From contig NZ_FNBL01000019.1 in NCBI RefSeq assembly GCF_900102315.1, forward strand, positions 1 through 64,000: a stretch of 64,000 bases of DNA, written 5' to 3'. The DNA is from Celeribacter baekdonensis. GTDB lineage: Bacteria; Pseudomonadota; Alphaproteobacteria; Rhodobacterales; Rhodobacteraceae. A program made the position numbers and the translations under genes. Position 1 is the first letter of the stretch; every line of letters begins with the position of its first letter. The notes beneath the pieces were generated by a model. That model worked only from the letters and a program-made list of their open reading frames with translations. It did no database searches and had not been told where the DNA came from. Shown here one piece after another: positions 35,668 through 44,797 of the stretch.

Positions 35668-36774
35668 TTATGGGACGTGTCGTGGGTGTCGCGCCAAGGC
35701 CGCAATCTGTGCTGTGACGGCCTCGGTGCTGGGTTGTTGTTCGATGAGCAGGTCAAGAAATGGATCTTCGACCTGCGTTCGCGTGGCTGAGAGCTCTTCG
35801 AGAACGGCAAGCGCGCAAAAAGGGACATAACTTTCGGCGTAACCGCCCTCTTGGACGATCACGAGACGACCGTCACACAGCGCCTCTGAAAGAGCGATCA
35901 CGCCCTTGGTCATGGCCCGAAATGTTTCGCTATGCGCCAACATACGCGCCAAAGGATCGACGCCATTGGCATCCAACCCGTTGACCACGATGATCATCTC
36001 CGGGGCAAACTCAGTGATCGAAGGCGCGATGATATGATCGAAAGCATAGAGATAGGCGGCGTGGCCTGCGCCGGGCCAAATCGGGATATTCACATTTGCA
36101 CCGATCCCCGCGCCTTCTCCCGTGGCCGCCACTGCGCCCGAAACTCCGGGTGGAAAACAGGCCTCTTGGTGCATCGAGATCGTCAAGACATTCGGATCAT
36201 CATAAAAACAGGCCTCTGTGCCATTGCCGTGATGCACGTCCCAATCGAGCACGGCAATCCGCCCGATCCCCGCCTCCTGAGCGGCACGCACCGCAATGGC
36301 GACATTGGCAAACATGCAAAATCCCATCGGCGTGTCGGGCAGGCAATGATGGCCAGAGGGGCGCGAAATGGCATAGGCGCGCTGACACGCCCCTTCGGCC
36401 ACATCCAAAACGGCGCGGCTCACCAGCCCCGCAGAGAGCGCGGCAATCTCATAGCTACCACCGGAAAAAGGCGCGGTCGGATGCAGCGCCCCGCCGCCCG
36501 CATCGCTCAAGGCTTTAAACGCCTCAAGGTAGGATTTTGGATGAATGCGCTGTAGCTCCGCCTCACTCAAAGGCGCGGCGGTTTTGACGTCAAATGCCTG
36601 CGTCAACCCGGAGACATCCATCAAAGATTTGAGCCGCCGTTTGGGATCTGGACTGTCGGCGTGGCCACCACTCGCCGGGGGCTGAACCCAACCGCCAACA
36701 GGCTGCACCAAGGCGGAGAGACCCGCTGTGAACCAAAGGGTTTTCTCATCGAAATAAAACGCCGGTTTAGACAT
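35668..36774 (-). CDS. Histone-deacetylase / acetylpolyamine amidohydrolase family protein
   Basis: A zinc amidohydrolase of 368 residues in the class II HDAC-like group. The tandem His of the active site is in SRPSGHHCLPDTPMGFC, the zinc ligands are in VLDWDVHHGNGTEA, and a further Asp lies in VVNGLDANGVDPLARM. All catalytic residues are present. Relatives remove acetyl groups from polyamines or other small acylated amines. It lies between an ABC and a TRAP transporter, so an imported N-acyl compound is a reasonable substrate. ATG 36774 has AGAAGG nine bases upstream; ATG 36780, in the livM stop, is the alternative. Confidence 0.88.
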   Translation of the reverse strand: MSKPAFYFDEKTLWFTAGLSALVQPVGGWVQPPASGGHADSPDPKRRLKSLMDVSGLTQAFDVKTAAPLSEAELQRIHPKSYLEAFKALSDAGGGALHPTAPFSGGSYEIAALSAGLVSRAVLDVAEGACQRAYAISRPSGHHCLPDTPMGFCMFANVAIAVRAAQEAGIGRIAVLDWDVHHGNGTEACFYDDPNVLTISMHQEACFPPGVSGAVAATGEGAGIGANVNIPIWPGAGHAAYLYAFDHIIAPSITEFAPEMIIVVNGLDANGVDPLARMLAHSETFRAMTKGVIALSEALCDGRLVIVQEGGYAESYVPFCALAVLEELSATRTQVEDPFLDLLIEQQPSTEAVTAQIAALARHPRHVP

Positions 36775-36776
36775 GG

Positions 36777-37808
36777 TCATTCGCCTTCTTTATGGGCCGC
36801 GAACCTCTCCGGAAGGCGTCGCGCCGTACGAAACAAAAGGACAGGCCGATGGGTATTCAAAAGGCCCCAGAGCCCTTTTGGAGCAAAGAGCATCATCATG
36901 ATGGCGATAAGGCCAAAGATCAGCATCGACCACGCCTCAAGATCGGCCAACATGTCGCGCAGGAAAAAGAACACCAACGTGCCCAAAATCGGCCCTTCGA
37001 TGGTGCCGATCCCACCAATCACAACGATGAAAATCACATAGGCTGCCCAGTTGATCGAAAAGGCCGCATCCGGGCGCACATTGATCTGAACGATGTAAAT
37101 CAGCGCTCCCGTTGCCCCGGCAATGGCGGCGGCAAATAGGTAGACGATGCGTTTGGTGCGCCGGGTTTCAACACCCACACTGCGCGCGCCATTCTCGGTG
37201 TCGCGGATCGCCTGAAGCGCCAACCCGGTTTTGGAGCGCAACAGGAAAAACACGCCAAACACCGCGATGATCGCAAGCGCAAGCGCCACCCAATAGCCCA
37301 GGTCTTCGCGCAGATGCCGGTCAAATTGACCCAGAGACCGCACGGTGCGACCGCGACCACCGCCGAGCCAATCAATATTGGCGTTCACCGTCAGACGCAC
37401 GGTTTCGGCAATGACCCATGTGGCCACGGCAAAATAAGCACCCTTCAGCCGGAACAAAAGCCAACTCACCGGGACCGCGAGGATGACGGCCAGAATGGCG
37501 GCAAGAGGCACTGTGAGAAAGGGATTTATGCCAAGGTCTTCGGCCATGACCACAAGGCCATAAGCCCCGATGCCAACAAAAGCCTGTTGGCCGATGGACA
37601 TCATCCCGGCATAGCCCGCCATCAGGTTCCATGCTTGGGCAAGGGCGAGGAAATACAGGAATTCCAACACCGAGCGCTGGGTGTAACCCGTGGCCCAAAA
37701 TGGCAAAGTGATGAGTGCGGCCAAGATGACGGCAAGGGCAAAGAGTGGCAGCGCGGCAGACGATGTGCGCGCATACGGGCGGGGGGTCACGATCTGAGAC
37801 TCGGCCAT
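36777..37808 (-). CDS. livM: Branched-chain amino acid-type ABC transporter, permease (LivM)
   Basis: A 343-residue permease with about ten helices. LivM landmarks are LAQAWNLMAGYAGMMSIGQQAFVGIGAYG near residue 55 and the C-terminal VIGGIGTIEGPILGTLVFFFLRDM. Family-level name only: liv-type systems also import aromatic acids, amides and urea. Downstream gene overlap is ATGA. Confidence 0.9.
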   Translation of the reverse strand: MAESQIVTPRPYARTSSAALPLFALAVILAALITLPFWATGYTQRSVLEFLYFLALAQAWNLMAGYAGMMSIGQQAFVGIGAYGLVVMAEDLGINPFLTVPLAAILAVILAVPVSWLLFRLKGAYFAVATWVIAETVRLTVNANIDWLGGGRGRTVRSLGQFDRHLREDLGYWVALALAIIAVFGVFFLLRSKTGLALQAIRDTENGARSVGVETRRTKRIVYLFAAAIAGATGALIYIVQINVRPDAAFSINWAAYVIFIVVIGGIGTIEGPILGTLVFFFLRDMLADLEAWSMLIFGLIAIMMMLFAPKGLWGLLNTHRPVLLFRTARRLPERFAAHKEGE

Positions 37809-37810
37809 GA

Positions 37811-38683
37811 TCAGTCCCTCTCTATGGTCTCTGGAAACAGACCAGACGGGCGCACGACAAGAATGCCAAGCGTCACGAGATGGCCCGCAAGTTGGAAAAA
37901 TGTGGGATTGATCGCGCCGCCAATCGTCTGGGCGATGCCAAGGATCAACCCACCCGCAAGCACGCCATAAATCGACCCCATGCCGCCAATGATGATGACC
38001 TCAAAAGCGAAAATAAGCCGCGCAGGGCCGTCAAACGGCGAAAAGTTCGAGCGAATGCCCATCACCACGCCAGTGACCGCGATGATGGCAAAAGACAGCC
38101 CCATCGCGAGGCCATAAATGCGCTTGCCGTCGATGCCCATCAGCTCCGCCGTTGCCGGGTCATCTGACGTGGCACGAAACGCGCGGCCCAAAAGCGTGCG
38201 CCCCATAAAGGCCTGAAGCGCAAAGATCATCACCAACAAAACCGCCAAAGTCAAAATCGGGAATACGCCGATGGTCACTCCTGGCGCAAGCGTGACCCCC
38301 ATGGTTTCAATCGCCCCCTGCCGCAGCACCTGACGATCTGCGGAAAAGCCCAAAAGCAAGCCATTCTGGATGACAAAAGACAGGCCAAAGGTGATGATCA
38401 CCGCCGGCATCATCCCGTCTTTCAGCGTGCGATTGAGGATCAAGCGTTGAAGCCCGTAGCCGATGCAAAACATCACCGGAACAAGCACGGCGAGTGACAT
38501 GAGAGGCGTCAGCCCCAACACCTGCGTGGTTATAAGCGCGAGGTAGGTTGCGAGAACAATGATGTCCCCATGGGCAAGATTTACGGTGCGCATAATGCCG
38601 AATGTCAAAGACAGACCCAGCCCGTAAAGCGCATAAAGACCGCCCAAAAGGACGCCGTTGAGCATGGTGGACATCGCAATCAT
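37811..38683 (-). CDS. livH: Branched-chain amino acid-type ABC transporter, permease (LivH)
   Basis: A 290-residue permease with about eight helices. LivH landmarks are GGLYALYGLGLSLTFGIMRTVNLAHGD at the N-terminus and VIIIGGMGSIYGVLAGGLILG near residue 235. Its start overlaps the livF stop by four bases. It forms the channel with LivM. Confidence 0.9.
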   Translation of the reverse strand: MIAMSTMLNGVLLGGLYALYGLGLSLTFGIMRTVNLAHGDIIVLATYLALITTQVLGLTPLMSLAVLVPVMFCIGYGLQRLILNRTLKDGMMPAVIITFGLSFVIQNGLLLGFSADRQVLRQGAIETMGVTLAPGVTIGVFPILTLAVLLVMIFALQAFMGRTLLGRAFRATSDDPATAELMGIDGKRIYGLAMGLSFAIIAVTGVVMGIRSNFSPFDGPARLIFAFEVIIIGGMGSIYGVLAGGLILGIAQTIGGAINPTFFQLAGHLVTLGILVVRPSGLFPETIERD

Positions 38684-39384
38684 GCATTTGCTCCAAAATA
38701 AGCGTCGATCAAGGCCTGGCGATCCATCTGGGCCGAAAGACCGGACAGTTCTACATGGCCTTCAAGCAGGCAATAGACGTGATTGGAAACACTCAGAGCC
38801 CGGTTCAAATCCTGTTCAACAAGGACGACAGAGGTGCCATGGCCGCTGATTTCCGGCAGGCTTTTGTAAATTTGATTCACCACAATAGGTGCAAGGCCAA
38901 GGGAAATTTCATCCATCAACAACAGCCGGGGATTGGCCATCAGCGCCCGGCCAATCGCAACCATTTGCTGCTCTCCGCCTGACAGATCCAGCCCGCGATT
39001 GTTGCGGCGTTTGACCAGTTCGGGGAAAAGCGCATACACGCGCTCCACCGTCCAAAAGCCTTTGCGTTTTGGATAGCTGCCGATGATCAAATTGTCTTCG
39101 ACCGTGAGGCTTGGGAACAGTTTGCGCCCCTCTGGCACCATCGAAATACCAAGGCGGGCCAGTTGATGCGCCGAACTGTTTTCAATCGACGTGCCGTCAA
39201 AAGACACCCGACCCGTCATCGCCGGAAGCGCGCCACAAATCGTGCGCAGCAATGTTGTTTTGCCTGCACCATTGGCCCCGACGATGGCCAAGGTTTCCCC
39301 TTCCTCAGCAGCCAAGGAAATTCCGCGAAGGGCCTGAAACAATCCATATCCGGCGGACAGGTTTTCAACCTCAAGCAAAGCCAT
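38680..39384 (-). CDS. livF: Branched-chain amino acid-type ABC transporter, ATPase (LivF)
   Basis: A 234-residue ATPase with Walker A IVGANGAGKTTLLRTI, signature DLSGGEQQMVAIGRALMANPRLLLMDE and the LivF-type C-terminus. Adjacent start and stop (TGATG) couple it to livG. Confidence 0.92.
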   Translation of the reverse strand: MALLEVENLSAGYGLFQALRGISLAAEEGETLAIVGANGAGKTTLLRTICGALPAMTGRVSFDGTSIENSSAHQLARLGISMVPEGRKLFPSLTVEDNLIIGSYPKRKGFWTVERVYALFPELVKRRNNRGLDLSGGEQQMVAIGRALMANPRLLLMDEISLGLAPIVVNQIYKSLPEISGHGTSVVLVEQDLNRALSVSNHVYCLLEGHVELSGLSAQMDRQALIDAYFGANA

Positions 39385-40157
39385 CAGCGCGCCCCTTCTA
39401 AAATCGCATCCTGGCCAAAATAGGCGCGTTTGAAGGCCTCGCCCTCCATCACCTCATCGGGAGTGCCTTCGGCAATCAATTGACCGAAATCCAAGGCAAT
39501 GAGACGATCCACGACAGCCACAAGCGCATGCACCACATGCTCAATCCAGATGATCGAGACACCTGAGGTACGAATATCTTGGATCAGCACAACAAGGTCG
39601 TGGACCTCAAAATCGGTCAAGCCGCCTGCGATTTCATCCAGCAAAAGCACCTTGGGTTCACAGGCCAGTGCCCGCGACAATTCCAACCGTTTGCGCCCCA
39701 TCAGAGACAAAGCTCCGGCCATTTCATCGTGGCGTTCCAAAAGTCCCGTGCGCTTGAGCGCGGTGTAGGCCACCTCTTCCGCCGCATCGCCATGATGGCC
39801 GCCGCCGTGATAGGCCGCCGTCAAAACGTTTTCCCAAACCGAGATTTGTTCAAACGGTTGCGGCACTTGCGAGGTCCGCACAATGCCTTGGCGACAGCGT
39901 GCAGGTTCGGTCAGCCCGGACATATCGCGCCCGTCATAAAGCACTTGTCCGGCACTGGGGGCGGTCGATCCCGCGAGCATTTTCAATAGCGTCGTCTTAC
40001 CTGCACCGTTCGGACCAAGCACACCAAGCGCCTCACCCGGCGCGAGCGAAAAGGACACCGCATCATTGACCGTCAAAGCGCCGTAGCGCTTGGTCAGGGC
40101 CCGCGCCTCAAGCACGGGTCCCAAAGGAGTGAATACCTCAGTCACAGCACTTACCAA
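39384..40157 (-). CDS. livG: Branched-chain amino acid-type ABC transporter, ATPase (LivG)
   Basis: A 257-residue ATPase with Walker A VLGPNGAGKTTLLKM. The signature region reads ALSLMGRKRLELSRALACEPKVLLLDE, in which LSxxxRKRLE replaces the usual LSGGQ, common in LivG-like subunits of non-leucine systems. The C-terminal EGTPDEVMEGEAFKRAYFG is LivG-like. The start is uncertain: TTG at 40157 overlaps the binding-protein stop, while GTG at 40145 is equally possible. Confidence 0.9.
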   Translation of the reverse strand: MVSAVTEVFTPLGPVLEARALTKRYGALTVNDAVSFSLAPGEALGVLGPNGAGKTTLLKMLAGSTAPSAGQVLYDGRDMSGLTEPARCRQGIVRTSQVPQPFEQISVWENVLTAAYHGGGHHGDAAEEVAYTALKRTGLLERHDEMAGALSLMGRKRLELSRALACEPKVLLLDEIAGGLTDFEVHDLVVLIQDIRTSGVSIIWIEHVVHALVAVVDRLIALDFGQLIAEGTPDEVMEGEAFKRAYFGQDAILEGAR

Positions 40158-41440
40158 ACCTTCGGTTCCAAAGTGCCGTTGGTCAAAATATCAGGCGCGA
40201 CATCGTTAAAGGTACAGACCAATTTGAAGCCGCCCTCACCGTCCGATTGCCACTGCCCGCCTGCGACCGGCGTTTTGGCAACGTTTGGCGCCAAAGCGAA
40301 ATCGCCCCATTTGATATGCCCAACACAGGTGTTCAAATCGGTGGCATTCATCGCCGCCACAACGGCCTCGGGAGTCACATCTTCTGTGCGCTTGAGCAGA
40401 TCCACCGCCACCTCGAACAGGGCATGAACATAGCCTGTGCCTTGCAGCCATTGGTTGCCCGTGCCCTCCATGTAAGCGGCGCAAAGCATCTCGGTCGATT
40501 GGCCGGTGAGCGACGACACATAGGGGTATTGTGGCCCCCAATAATATTCACCGGAAAGGTTTTCACCCAAACCATCCGGGAAACTTTCAACACCCTTTGG
40601 AGTCAAAGCAGCTTTGGCCACAGTGACGAATTTCGGCGTGTAACCCATCTGTTTGGCCTGTGTCATGAAGGTCGCCAAATCAGGTGGAAGCATGACGCCA
40701 GTGACGATTTCGACCCCTGCGGATTTGAACGCGTTGATTTCGGCGGAAAAATCATCCTTCAGGTTTTGATAGCGGCCCGGATCGACAAGGGTATAGCCAG
40801 CCTCAGACAGAGCGGGTGGAAAACCCAGGTTCGGATCGGCAAAAGCGATCCCATCTGGGTCGTTTGGCCAAAGCGCGCCGACGACTTTATTCGTCTCTAA
40901 TCCAGCCCAAAGGCCAAAATACACCGCCAAAAGATCCTCAGATCCCCAGAAGAAGTGATTGGTATAGGTAAAGCTTTTCTCCATTGGCGCACCACCGCGG
41001 CCAAAGTACCAGGACTGCCACGGGGTGGCCGCAGAAAGGCATGGAACACCGTTGAGTTCACACAGGTCCGCAACCGGGTTGGTCGTATCCGGTGTGGACC
41101 CGACGAGCACAAGGTCGACCTCATCTTGGTAGATCAAATCAGAGGCCATATCGCCCGCCCGGTTCGGATCAGACTGCGTGTCCTTTTCGATGATCTCGAT
41201 GTTGAGCGCCCCCGCCGCCGTCTCAAGTTTACCGCCCAGCGTATCCCGCACGGCGTCGATGACAAAGCCATCACTTTCAGAGATTTGGCTCAGCGCGCCA
41301 GAGCGCGGAGAGACATACCCAACCCGCAAGGTGCCCCCTGCGGCATGGGCACGGCGGGCAGACACGATCGACGGCGCAAACAGGGTTGCCGCTGCGGTGG
41401 ATTTAATCAGGTGACGACGGTTCATGGTGAGCTTTGTCAT
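40151..41440 (-). CDS. Branched-chain amino acid-type ABC transporter, substrate-binding protein
   Basis: A 429-residue type I periplasmic binding protein. The N-terminus MTKLTMNRRHLIKSTAAATL carries a twin-arginine motif before a hydrophobic stretch and ARRAHAAGG cleavage region, so Tat export is possible. The mature protein starts TLRVGYVSPRSGALS. The length and the WLQGTGYVHALFEVAVDLLKR segment fit the group linked with aromatic or amide ligands rather than leucine. ATG 41440 follows AAGGA. Confidence 0.87.
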   Translation of the reverse strand: MTKLTMNRRHLIKSTAAATLFAPSIVSARRAHAAGGTLRVGYVSPRSGALSQISESDGFVIDAVRDTLGGKLETAAGALNIEIIEKDTQSDPNRAGDMASDLIYQDEVDLVLVGSTPDTTNPVADLCELNGVPCLSAATPWQSWYFGRGGAPMEKSFTYTNHFFWGSEDLLAVYFGLWAGLETNKVVGALWPNDPDGIAFADPNLGFPPALSEAGYTLVDPGRYQNLKDDFSAEINAFKSAGVEIVTGVMLPPDLATFMTQAKQMGYTPKFVTVAKAALTPKGVESFPDGLGENLSGEYYWGPQYPYVSSLTGQSTEMLCAAYMEGTGNQWLQGTGYVHALFEVAVDLLKRTEDVTPEAVVAAMNATDLNTCVGHIKWGDFALAPNVAKTPVAGGQWQSDGEGGFKLVCTFNDVAPDILTNGTLEPKVW

Positions 41441-41465
41441 GGTAAATATCCTTGGAACACACGGT

Positions 41466-43043
41466 TCAAACGCTGGCACAGACGTTGAACTTGATAAGAT
41501 CAGCGCATTTTTCGCCGATCATGATGGCCGGGGCATTGGTGTTGCCGGATGGCACGGCGGGCATGACCGAGGCATCCGCCACACGCAGCCCTTTGACGCC
41601 ATAGACCCGCAATTCCGGGTCGACGACGGACAAGGCCGAGGTGCCCATGGCGCAGGTGCCAACCTGATGGTGATAACTGCCCACGAAAGCGCGGGCATAC
41701 TCCGCCAACGCTTCATCCGTTTGCACATCCGGCCCCGGATAGACCTCGCGCGTCACCCAGTCTTTGAGGGCAGGCTGAGAGGTGAGGTCGCGAATTTGCT
41801 TCATCGAGGTGACGAGACAATCAACGTCATATTGGGTCGACAAAAGGTTCGGATCAAGCGCCACAGGATCGTCGATCGACGCCCCGGTCAACCGCATCTC
41901 ACCACGCGACGTAGGACGAATGCCCGCCGCGTGCAGCGTGAACGCATTCATCGGCCCCTCCTGCCCCGGCGCATAGGCGGGCACCGAAAAGAACAGCGGC
42001 TGAAGGTCCGGCACCGCCATGTCGGGATGCGATCTGGTGAACATATGCACTTGCATCGGTGGCAAGGTCGGGTTGGTCGGGAACGGGTAGTCCGGTTTGC
42101 TTTCATAGACCATCGGCAGGAAGGTATGGTCATGCAGGTTCTGGCCCACCCCCGGCAGATCACTGATGCAGTCAATGCCGTGTTCGGCAAGATGCTCTTT
42201 CGGTCCGATCCCTGAGAGCATGAGGATTTTCGGGCTTTCCAAAGTCCCGGCAGAGAGCACCACCTCTTTTGCGGCATTGAGCGTGACCGACCCTGAGGCA
42301 GTGGCAAGTTGAACGCCGGTAACCACGCCGTCGGTGATCAAAACCTTCTCCGCCCGCGCGCCGCTCATCACCGTCAGATTGGGACGGTTGTGGATCGGGT
42401 CGATATAGCCTGCCGCTGTCGAGGCGCGGGTGCCCTCTTTGATGTTGAACTGGATGCGCGAAATGCCGTCAGTGGTCTCGCCGTTGTAATCCTCGTTATA
42501 GGGAATGCCTGCTTCGACACCGGCCTTGACCAAAGCCGCCATCACCGGGTGCGGCTCATATTCTTTGATCACACGCAGCGGCCCGCCGGTGGCGCGATAG
42601 TCATCCGCACCGCCTTCAAAATCCTCGATTTTCTTGAAATACGGCAGGACAGATTTCCAATCCCAGCCATAATTGCCCTGAAGCGCCCAAGCGTCATAAT
42701 CCGCCTGATGGCCGCGCACATAGATCATGCCATTCATCGACGAACAGCCGCCCATGACCTTGCCCCGCGGCCAATAGACTTGGCGGTTTCCGGCATGTTT
42801 TTGCGGCACCGTCGAAAAGCCCCAATCGTAATCGGAAAACCAAATGTCGATCACCCGCAGCGGGGTGGAGACCATGTCGGGCGTGTCACCGTGACCTGCT
42901 TCCACCAGAAGGACGGAAACCGCAGGGTCCTCGGACAGGCGCGCGGCAATCACACAGCCGGCGGACCCGGCGCCACAGATGATATAGTCAAATGTTTTGC
43001 CGTTCAGATCGGCGGTGAGCTGGGGATAGGTATGGGCATTCAT
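41466..43043 (-). CDS. GMC-family flavin alcohol dehydrogenase (choline-dehydrogenase-like)
   Basis: A 525-residue FAD oxidoreductase that oxidises an alcohol to an aldehyde. It shows the N-terminal FAD motif DYIICGAGSAGCVIAARLSED near residue 20, the GMC signature 1 region PRGKVMGGCSSMNGMIYVRG, signature 2 VLSAGTLESPKILMLSGIG, and the active-site His in SYHHQVGTCAMG. An aldehyde dehydrogenase lies upstream, giving an alcohol-to-acid pair. ATG 43043 is chosen by alignment with the family; its ribosome site is weak. Confidence 0.9.
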   Translation of the reverse strand: MNAHTYPQLTADLNGKTFDYIICGAGSAGCVIAARLSEDPAVSVLLVEAGHGDTPDMVSTPLRVIDIWFSDYDWGFSTVPQKHAGNRQVYWPRGKVMGGCSSMNGMIYVRGHQADYDAWALQGNYGWDWKSVLPYFKKIEDFEGGADDYRATGGPLRVIKEYEPHPVMAALVKAGVEAGIPYNEDYNGETTDGISRIQFNIKEGTRASTAAGYIDPIHNRPNLTVMSGARAEKVLITDGVVTGVQLATASGSVTLNAAKEVVLSAGTLESPKILMLSGIGPKEHLAEHGIDCISDLPGVGQNLHDHTFLPMVYESKPDYPFPTNPTLPPMQVHMFTRSHPDMAVPDLQPLFFSVPAYAPGQEGPMNAFTLHAAGIRPTSRGEMRLTGASIDDPVALDPNLLSTQYDVDCLVTSMKQIRDLTSQPALKDWVTREVYPGPDVQTDEALAEYARAFVGSYHHQVGTCAMGTSALSVVDPELRVYGVKGLRVADASVMPAVPSGNTNAPAIMIGEKCADLIKFNVCASV

Positions 43044-43285
43044 GGGGAGATGAGCCTCTTGGCAATGGACAAAGAAAGAGCGGTTCGTGCCAGCGGTGCC
43101 GACACGAGGGGGGAACTTTGCAGTGACAAGGATGGCGTCCGACCGAGGGTACATCTCGGTCTTCAGATCAATCCTCTCTGTTGTCGCGGCCCCTCTATGG
43201 CGGGGGCTTCGCGGGGTAAGCTGCGCGTCAGACGCACAGGGTCTTTAGGCCCTGCCGCTTGGGGAAAGGGACAGGGCCATGCGAG

Positions 43286-44797
43286 TTACGCGGGATACGC
43301 CACGCACACCGATTTCGTTTCGAGATAATTCTCAAGTGCGCCTGCGCCGTGTTCACGACCCACACCCGATTGTTTAAAGCCACCAAAGGGCATGTTTTGA
43401 TCGGGGATGTTGTGGGCATTGACCCAAACCGTTCCGGCTTTGAGTTTTGGCACATAGCGCATGACTTTGTTGACATCCGTGGTCCAGATCGACGCACCAA
43501 GCCCATAGATCGTATCATTGGCCATGGTCATCGCCTCATTGGCGTCATCAAAGGGCGTGACTGAGATCACCGGGCCAAACACCTCTTGCTGCATGATCGC
43601 CATGTCTTGAGTGGTTTCGGTGAAAATCTGCGGCGCAACATAATAGCCCTCATTCGGGGCGGCCCCGTTGAGAATTGGCTTTGCGCCTTGTTCGATCGCT
43701 TTGGAAATACAGGCTTTGACATGGGCCTGATGTTTGGCTGAGACCAGCGGATTGATCATGTTGCCCGGATTCATCCCAGAACCAATCGGCAGGCTCCCGG
43801 CGATGGCCGCGATGATGTCGAGCGCCTTTTCGTAGATGCCTTTTTGGATATAAAGCCGCGTGCCGGAGGTGCAGGTTTGACCGGAATTGAACATCGTGCC
43901 AATGCCGATTGCCGGGCCCAACAGATCAAGATCCATGTCGTCAAACATGACCATCGGGGCTTTGCCGCCCAATTCCAATGTCACCGGTTTCATATCTTTC
44001 ATCGCCTGAATGCCGATGAGTTTTCCGGTCGCGGTGGACCCTGTAAAGGTGACTTTATCGACTCCGTCATGTGCCACCAACGGTGCGCCCACGTCAGCGC
44101 CGGTGCCGGTGATCACGTTGACCGTCCCCTCAGGGAACCCGGCCTCAAGACAGAGTTTCGCCAGATACATCGAGGTCAGCGGCGTTTCTTCGGCGGGTTT
44201 CAACACCACCGTACAGCCCGCAGCCAACGCAGGAGCGATTTTCCAGACGGCCATGTTGAGCGGGAAATTCCACGGCGTCACCGCCGCGACCACACCCACG
44301 GCCTCTTTGCGGGTCTGCGCCTGATATTTTGTGCCCTCAGGGATGGCAATGGAGACATCAAAGGTCTGGCCATAAATCTTGGTCGCCCAGCCCGCCATAT
44401 AGCGGATGTATTCGGCGGAGGATTGTACCTCGATGAGACGCGAAATCATCACGTTCTTGCCGTTTTCCAAGGTCTCGATCTGGGCCAGTTCTTCACCATT
44501 CTCCTCAATGAGATCGGCGAGTTTGAACATCAGGGACTGACGCGCCATGGCGCTCATATTGGACCAAGGCCCCTCAAAAGCTGCGCGCGCCGCAGCCACT
44601 GCTGCATTGACATCTTCCACGCCACCTGCGGGCACCTGAGCGATTTCTCCGCCTGTTGCCGGATCGTAAACGGCAAAGGTTTTGCCGGAAAGCGCCTCGC
44701 AGCTTTGGCCGCCCACGACCATCTTAGGCGCGCTCAAAAAGTCAGCGACAGCCGGGAGGATAGCCTCCACTGCGCTGTCTGGCACAGCAATTTTCAT
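43286..44797 (-). CDS. Aldehyde dehydrogenase, phenylacetaldehyde dehydrogenase-like
   Basis: NAD-dependent oxidation of an aldehyde to an acid. It is 503 residues; catalytic C309 is in FNSGQTCTSG and E275 in VTLELGGK, with the cofactor loop FTGSTATGK. Stretches such as the YRYMAGWATKIYGQTFDVSI-like region (131-150), TPWNFPLNMAVWKI, the NPLVSAKH turn and the C-terminal ETKSVCVAY resemble FeaB/StyD phenylacetaldehyde dehydrogenases. Such enzymes also accept indole-3-acetaldehyde, which would feed the iac cluster. First gene of the long minus-strand run; GGAGGTCAAAA precedes the ATG. Confidence 0.9.
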   Translation of the reverse strand: MKIAVPDSAVEAILPAVADFLSAPKMVVGGQSCEALSGKTFAVYDPATGGEIAQVPAGGVEDVNAAVAAARAAFEGPWSNMSAMARQSLMFKLADLIEENGEELAQIETLENGKNVMISRLIEVQSSAEYIRYMAGWATKIYGQTFDVSIAIPEGTKYQAQTRKEAVGVVAAVTPWNFPLNMAVWKIAPALAAGCTVVLKPAEETPLTSMYLAKLCLEAGFPEGTVNVITGTGADVGAPLVAHDGVDKVTFTGSTATGKLIGIQAMKDMKPVTLELGGKAPMVMFDDMDLDLLGPAIGIGTMFNSGQTCTSGTRLYIQKGIYEKALDIIAAIAGSLPIGSGMNPGNMINPLVSAKHQAHVKACISKAIEQGAKPILNGAAPNEGYYVAPQIFTETTQDMAIMQQEVFGPVISVTPFDDANEAMTMANDTIYGLGASIWTTDVNKVMRYVPKLKAGTVWVNAHNIPDQNMPFGGFKQSGVGREHGAGALENYLETKSVCVAYPA

